The notes under the pieces were generated by a model. That model was not told the origin of the DNA and searched no databases. It worked only from the letters and a program-made list of their open reading frames with translations. The translations under genes were made by a program, and so were the position numbers. Positions 57,737-60,000 of a stretch of DNA of 60,000 bases are shown here, piece by piece; the stretch's first letter is position 1, and each line of letters starts with the position of its first letter. Source of the DNA: Nymphaea colorata (taxonomy: Eukaryota; Streptophyta; Magnoliopsida; Nymphaeales; Nymphaeaceae); contig NC_045138.2 in NCBI RefSeq assembly GCF_008831285.2, positions 26,509,934-26,569,933 on the forward strand, given 5' to 3'.

Positions 57737-60000
57737 CTCCCCCTCAAGCTTGGCATACATGTCAAACATGCCAAGCTTGCTAACATTCTTTTCGAATGAA
57801 GAAGTACAAAGCCCTTTAGTTAGGACGTCTGCAACTTGATCTTCAGACTTCATATATGGCAGAATCAGCTCCTTTGAGTCAATGCGTTCCCGGATAAAAT
57901 GACGGTCAATCTCCACATGTTTGGTCCTGTCATGTAGAACTGGATTATTGGCAAGATTAATCGCAGACTTGTTGTCACAGTACATCTTCATTTTATCTCC
58001 CAGTTCCACACCAATATCAGTCAAAAGAATCTTCAGCCACAGCATCTCTGTAACCCCCATTGCAACAGCCCTGTACTCAGCCTCAGCACTAGACCTCGAA
58101 CATACTTCTTGCCTCTTACTTCTCCAAACAACTAGGTTACCTCCAAGAAAGATACAATACCCTGTAGTAGACCTCCTTGTGTCAGTGCAACCTGCCCAAT
58201 CTGCATCTGAGTAGCCCTCAATAGTAAGTTTGTCTTGTCGAGTATACAACAGTCCTTTTCCTGGGTCATTCTTTAGATATCCCAACACTCTTTCTGCACT
58301 CTTCCAGTGACAATCCGTGGGAGCATGCATAAATTGACTTAGCACATTTACCGCATACGTGATATCAGGGCGAGTTAGAGTAAGATAGATAAGCTTACCT
58401 ACTAGCCTCTGATATCGCCCTTTTCCTTCCTCATCCAGAATAGTGCCCGTCTTGATACTTATCTTAGTTCCCGACTCTATAGGAGTAAGATAGGGCCTAC
58501 AACCAAGTTTGCCTGTCTCCTTTAGTAAGTCAAGAGTGTACTTCCTTTGATTCATAACCAGCCCTGTCTCTGATCGAGCAATCTCTATCCCCAGAAAGTA
58601 TCTCAGCTTACCCAGATCCTTGAGGTCGAATTCTTTAGCTAATCTCTCCTTCATCTTTCTGTTTTCTTCTTCGTCACTGCCAGTGACAATCATATCATCA
58701 ACGTAGACAAGGAGAAGACTCACCAGACCACCTCTCTGCTTTATGAATAGGGTATGATCTCCATTTCCTTGCTTGTACCCAGTAGACTTCATAACGATCC
58801 TTAGTCTCTCAAACCAAGCTCTAGGCGACTGCTTCAAGCCATACAAAGCTTTCTTGAGGTGACAACATTTTCCCTCTTGAACATACCCGGGAGGCATGCT
58901 CATATAGACTTCTTCCTCCAGATGGCCGTTCAAGAACGCATTTTTAACATCAAGCTGGTCCATGCGCCACTTCCTGTGCACAGCAAGAGCAAGAATAACC
59001 CTCACGGTCTTCAACTTTGCAACAGGGGCAAAGGTCTCAAGATAGTCGATCCCATACTTCTGGCTGAACCCCTTTGCAACCAAACGAGCTTTATATCGAT
59101 CTACAGTGCCATCAGGTTTGTACTTCACGTTGTAAACCCACTTAGAGCCAACTAAGTGTGTCCCTTTAGGGATATCAACAACTTCCCATGTTTTGTTCTT
59201 AGCTAACGCACCCATCTCCTCTGTCATAACATGTAACCACTTGGGATCATCCTTAGCATCATCCACCGACCTGGGAATAACAACTTTGGATAAGGTTGTG
59301 ATAAAACATTTGTAATTTGTACTGAGCTTAGCATAAGAAACAAATCTCTGAATAGGGTGAGAAGTACATGACCTGGTGCCTTTGCGCACAGCAATGGGGA
59401 GCTCTTCATTCGATGGACTTGGGTCATCCGGGGAGATCACAGGATTGGGATTGGTTCTATCCTCATCACCAACATCTTCCACTGTAGCTTTCTCCTTTCT
59501 GACATAAACCTGGCCAAACAAGTGATCCCGGGCAACAATGGGCTGAGCATCCACCGTGACCCCTTCCATATGGCTGCCCTTCTCATTACTGACCGTGACC
59601 GTGTCAATCACACTGGGACTAACCTTGTAATCCAAAAACTCCATAAACTGAATTAGCTGATTAGAGGAATACTCTTCCCCTTTGTTCCCAAGACACTCCC
59701 CCTGAAGAGGATTCACCGAAAAATACGACTCATGTTCATGAAATGTGACATCCCTCGAAACATACACTTTGGAAGTATTGGGATCCACACATTTATACCC
59801 CTTCTGAGTGGAAGAGTACCCCAAGAAAACTCCTTTAATAGACCGGGGATCAAGTTTTTTGAGAGTAGGGCTATGATTATGCACAAAACAACTGCACCCA
59901 AAGACACGAGGAGTAAGAGGCCACGGATTCTGAGTGGGCCACAGGGTAGAATAAGGAGACTGACCATCCAACACCCTAGTAGGCATACGGTTAATGAGAT
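57731..60000 (-). CDS. Ty1/copia polyprotein, C-terminal part (integrase end, reverse transcriptase, RNase H)
   Basis: The frame is open across the right edge; about 755 codons are visible and none is a stop until TAG at 57733-57731. Counting from the Met at 59986: end of the integrase region with FGCSCFVH and FLGYSSTQKGYKC (about 30-65); reverse transcriptase (RVT_2 type) from TWEVVDIPKGTH (about 262) with the active-site YVDD at about 428; RNase H from YSDADWAGCTDTRRSTTGYC (about 600) and YCDNKSAINLANNP (about 667), with the usual HVEIDRHFIRE near the end. Gag, protease and most of integrase are outside the window. The lack of breaks suggests a fairly young copy. It copies RNA into DNA and inserts it; whether this copy is active is not known. 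Confidence 0.95.
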   Translation of the reverse strand, partial: LINRMPTRVLDGQSPYSTLWPTQNPWPLTPRVFGCSCFVHNHSPTLKKLDPRSIKGVFLGYSSTQKGYKCVDPNTSKVYVSRDVTFHEHESYFSVNPLQGECLGNKGEEYSSNQLIQFMEFLDYKVSPSVIDTVTVSNEKGSHMEGVTVDAQPIVARDHLFGQVYVRKEKATVEDVGDEDRTNPNPVISPDDPSPSNEELPIAVRKGTRSCTSHPIQRFVSYAKLSTNYKCFITTLSKVVIPRSVDDAKDDPKWLHVMTEEMGALAKNKTWEVVDIPKGTHLVGSKWVYNVKYKPDGTVDRYKARLVAKGFSQKYGIDYLETFAPVAKLKTVRVILALAVHRKWRMDQLDVKNAFLNGHLEEEVYMSMPPGYVQEGKCCHLKKALYGLKQSPRAWFERLRIVMKSTGYKQGNGDHTLFIKQRGGLVSLLLVYVDDMIVTGSDEEENRKMKERLAKEFDLKDLGKLRYFLGIEIARSETGLVMNQRKYTLDLLKETGKLGCRPYLTPIESGTKISIKTGTILDEEGKGRYQRLVGKLIYLTLTRPDITYAVNVLSQFMHAPTDCHWKSAERVLGYLKNDPGKGLLYTRQDKLTIEGYSDADWAGCTDTRRSTTGYCIFLGGNLVVWRSKRQEVCSRSSAEAEYRAVAMGVTEMLWLKILLTDIGVELGDKMKMYCDNKSAINLANNPVLHDRTKHVEIDRHFIRERIDSKELILPYMKSEDQVADVLTKGLCTSSFEKNVSKLGMFDMYAKLEGEC
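57737..57746 (-). mobile_element. Polypurine tract of the copia element
   Basis: GAGGGGGAG on the minus strand directly before the LTR start TGTTAG, the plus-strand priming site of reverse transcription. The pol stop codon TAG lies within the first bases of the LTR. Confidence 0.85.

Noticed and set aside
1-60000. tRNA, rRNA or other structural RNA genes
   Set aside because: I looked for the tRNA TPsiC-loop consensus and for rRNA-like sequence and saw none; a covariance-model search was not possible.

Overview
This is a plant nuclear window, most likely from a flowering plant. The genes are intron-rich with GT-AG introns, three of them encode housekeeping proteins close to their angiosperm orthologues, GA/CT microsatellites are common, and both Ty1/copia and Ty3/gypsy retroelement remains are present. 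I cannot place the species.

The left 24.5 kb is genic. On the minus strand lie CLP1 (12548 to 8080, ten exons, complete, 443 codons), then downstream the 5' half of a CABIN1-like HIR-complex subunit (6061 to beyond position 1, eight exons in view), and separately a three-exon gene for mitochondrial ribosomal protein mL43 (23319 to 21398, 119 codons). On the plus strand, about 1.06 kb from CLP1 and divergent from it, is a small intronless-CDS gene (13606-13872) for an ESSS-like complex I accessory protein. A possible small secreted peptide gene starts at 19243. All coding exons of the three spliced genes could be joined with consistent phases by reading splice sites.

From 24.7 to 32.4 kb the sequence is AT-rich and without a recognisable intact gene. 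It holds short tandem duplications, a hairpin cluster (26.8 kb), a dead Ty3/gypsy pol 3' end with its polypurine tract and LTR start (29.7-30.1 kb), and a diverged 1.02-kb tandem repeat.

From 32383 to 57450 there is a roughly 25-kb satellite array with a 245-bp monomer. It has internal organisation: diverged monomers on the left, three nearly identical 3763-bp higher-order repeats in the middle (41038-52326), and a five-monomer, 1223-bp higher-order repeat on the right. Fourteen units carry an unrelated segment of about 220 bp. Most monomers carry a 10-bp inverted repeat and a 66-77 codon open frame. A Ty1/copia element (57451 to beyond 60000, minus strand, 286-bp LTR, pol frame open throughout the visible part) is inserted into the array.

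The most unusual content is the satellite array, with its layered higher-order structure, visible crossover scars and in-frame fused units. Next is the recurrent placement of CT-rich microsatellites directly after the first or second 5' splice site of all three minus-strand genes.
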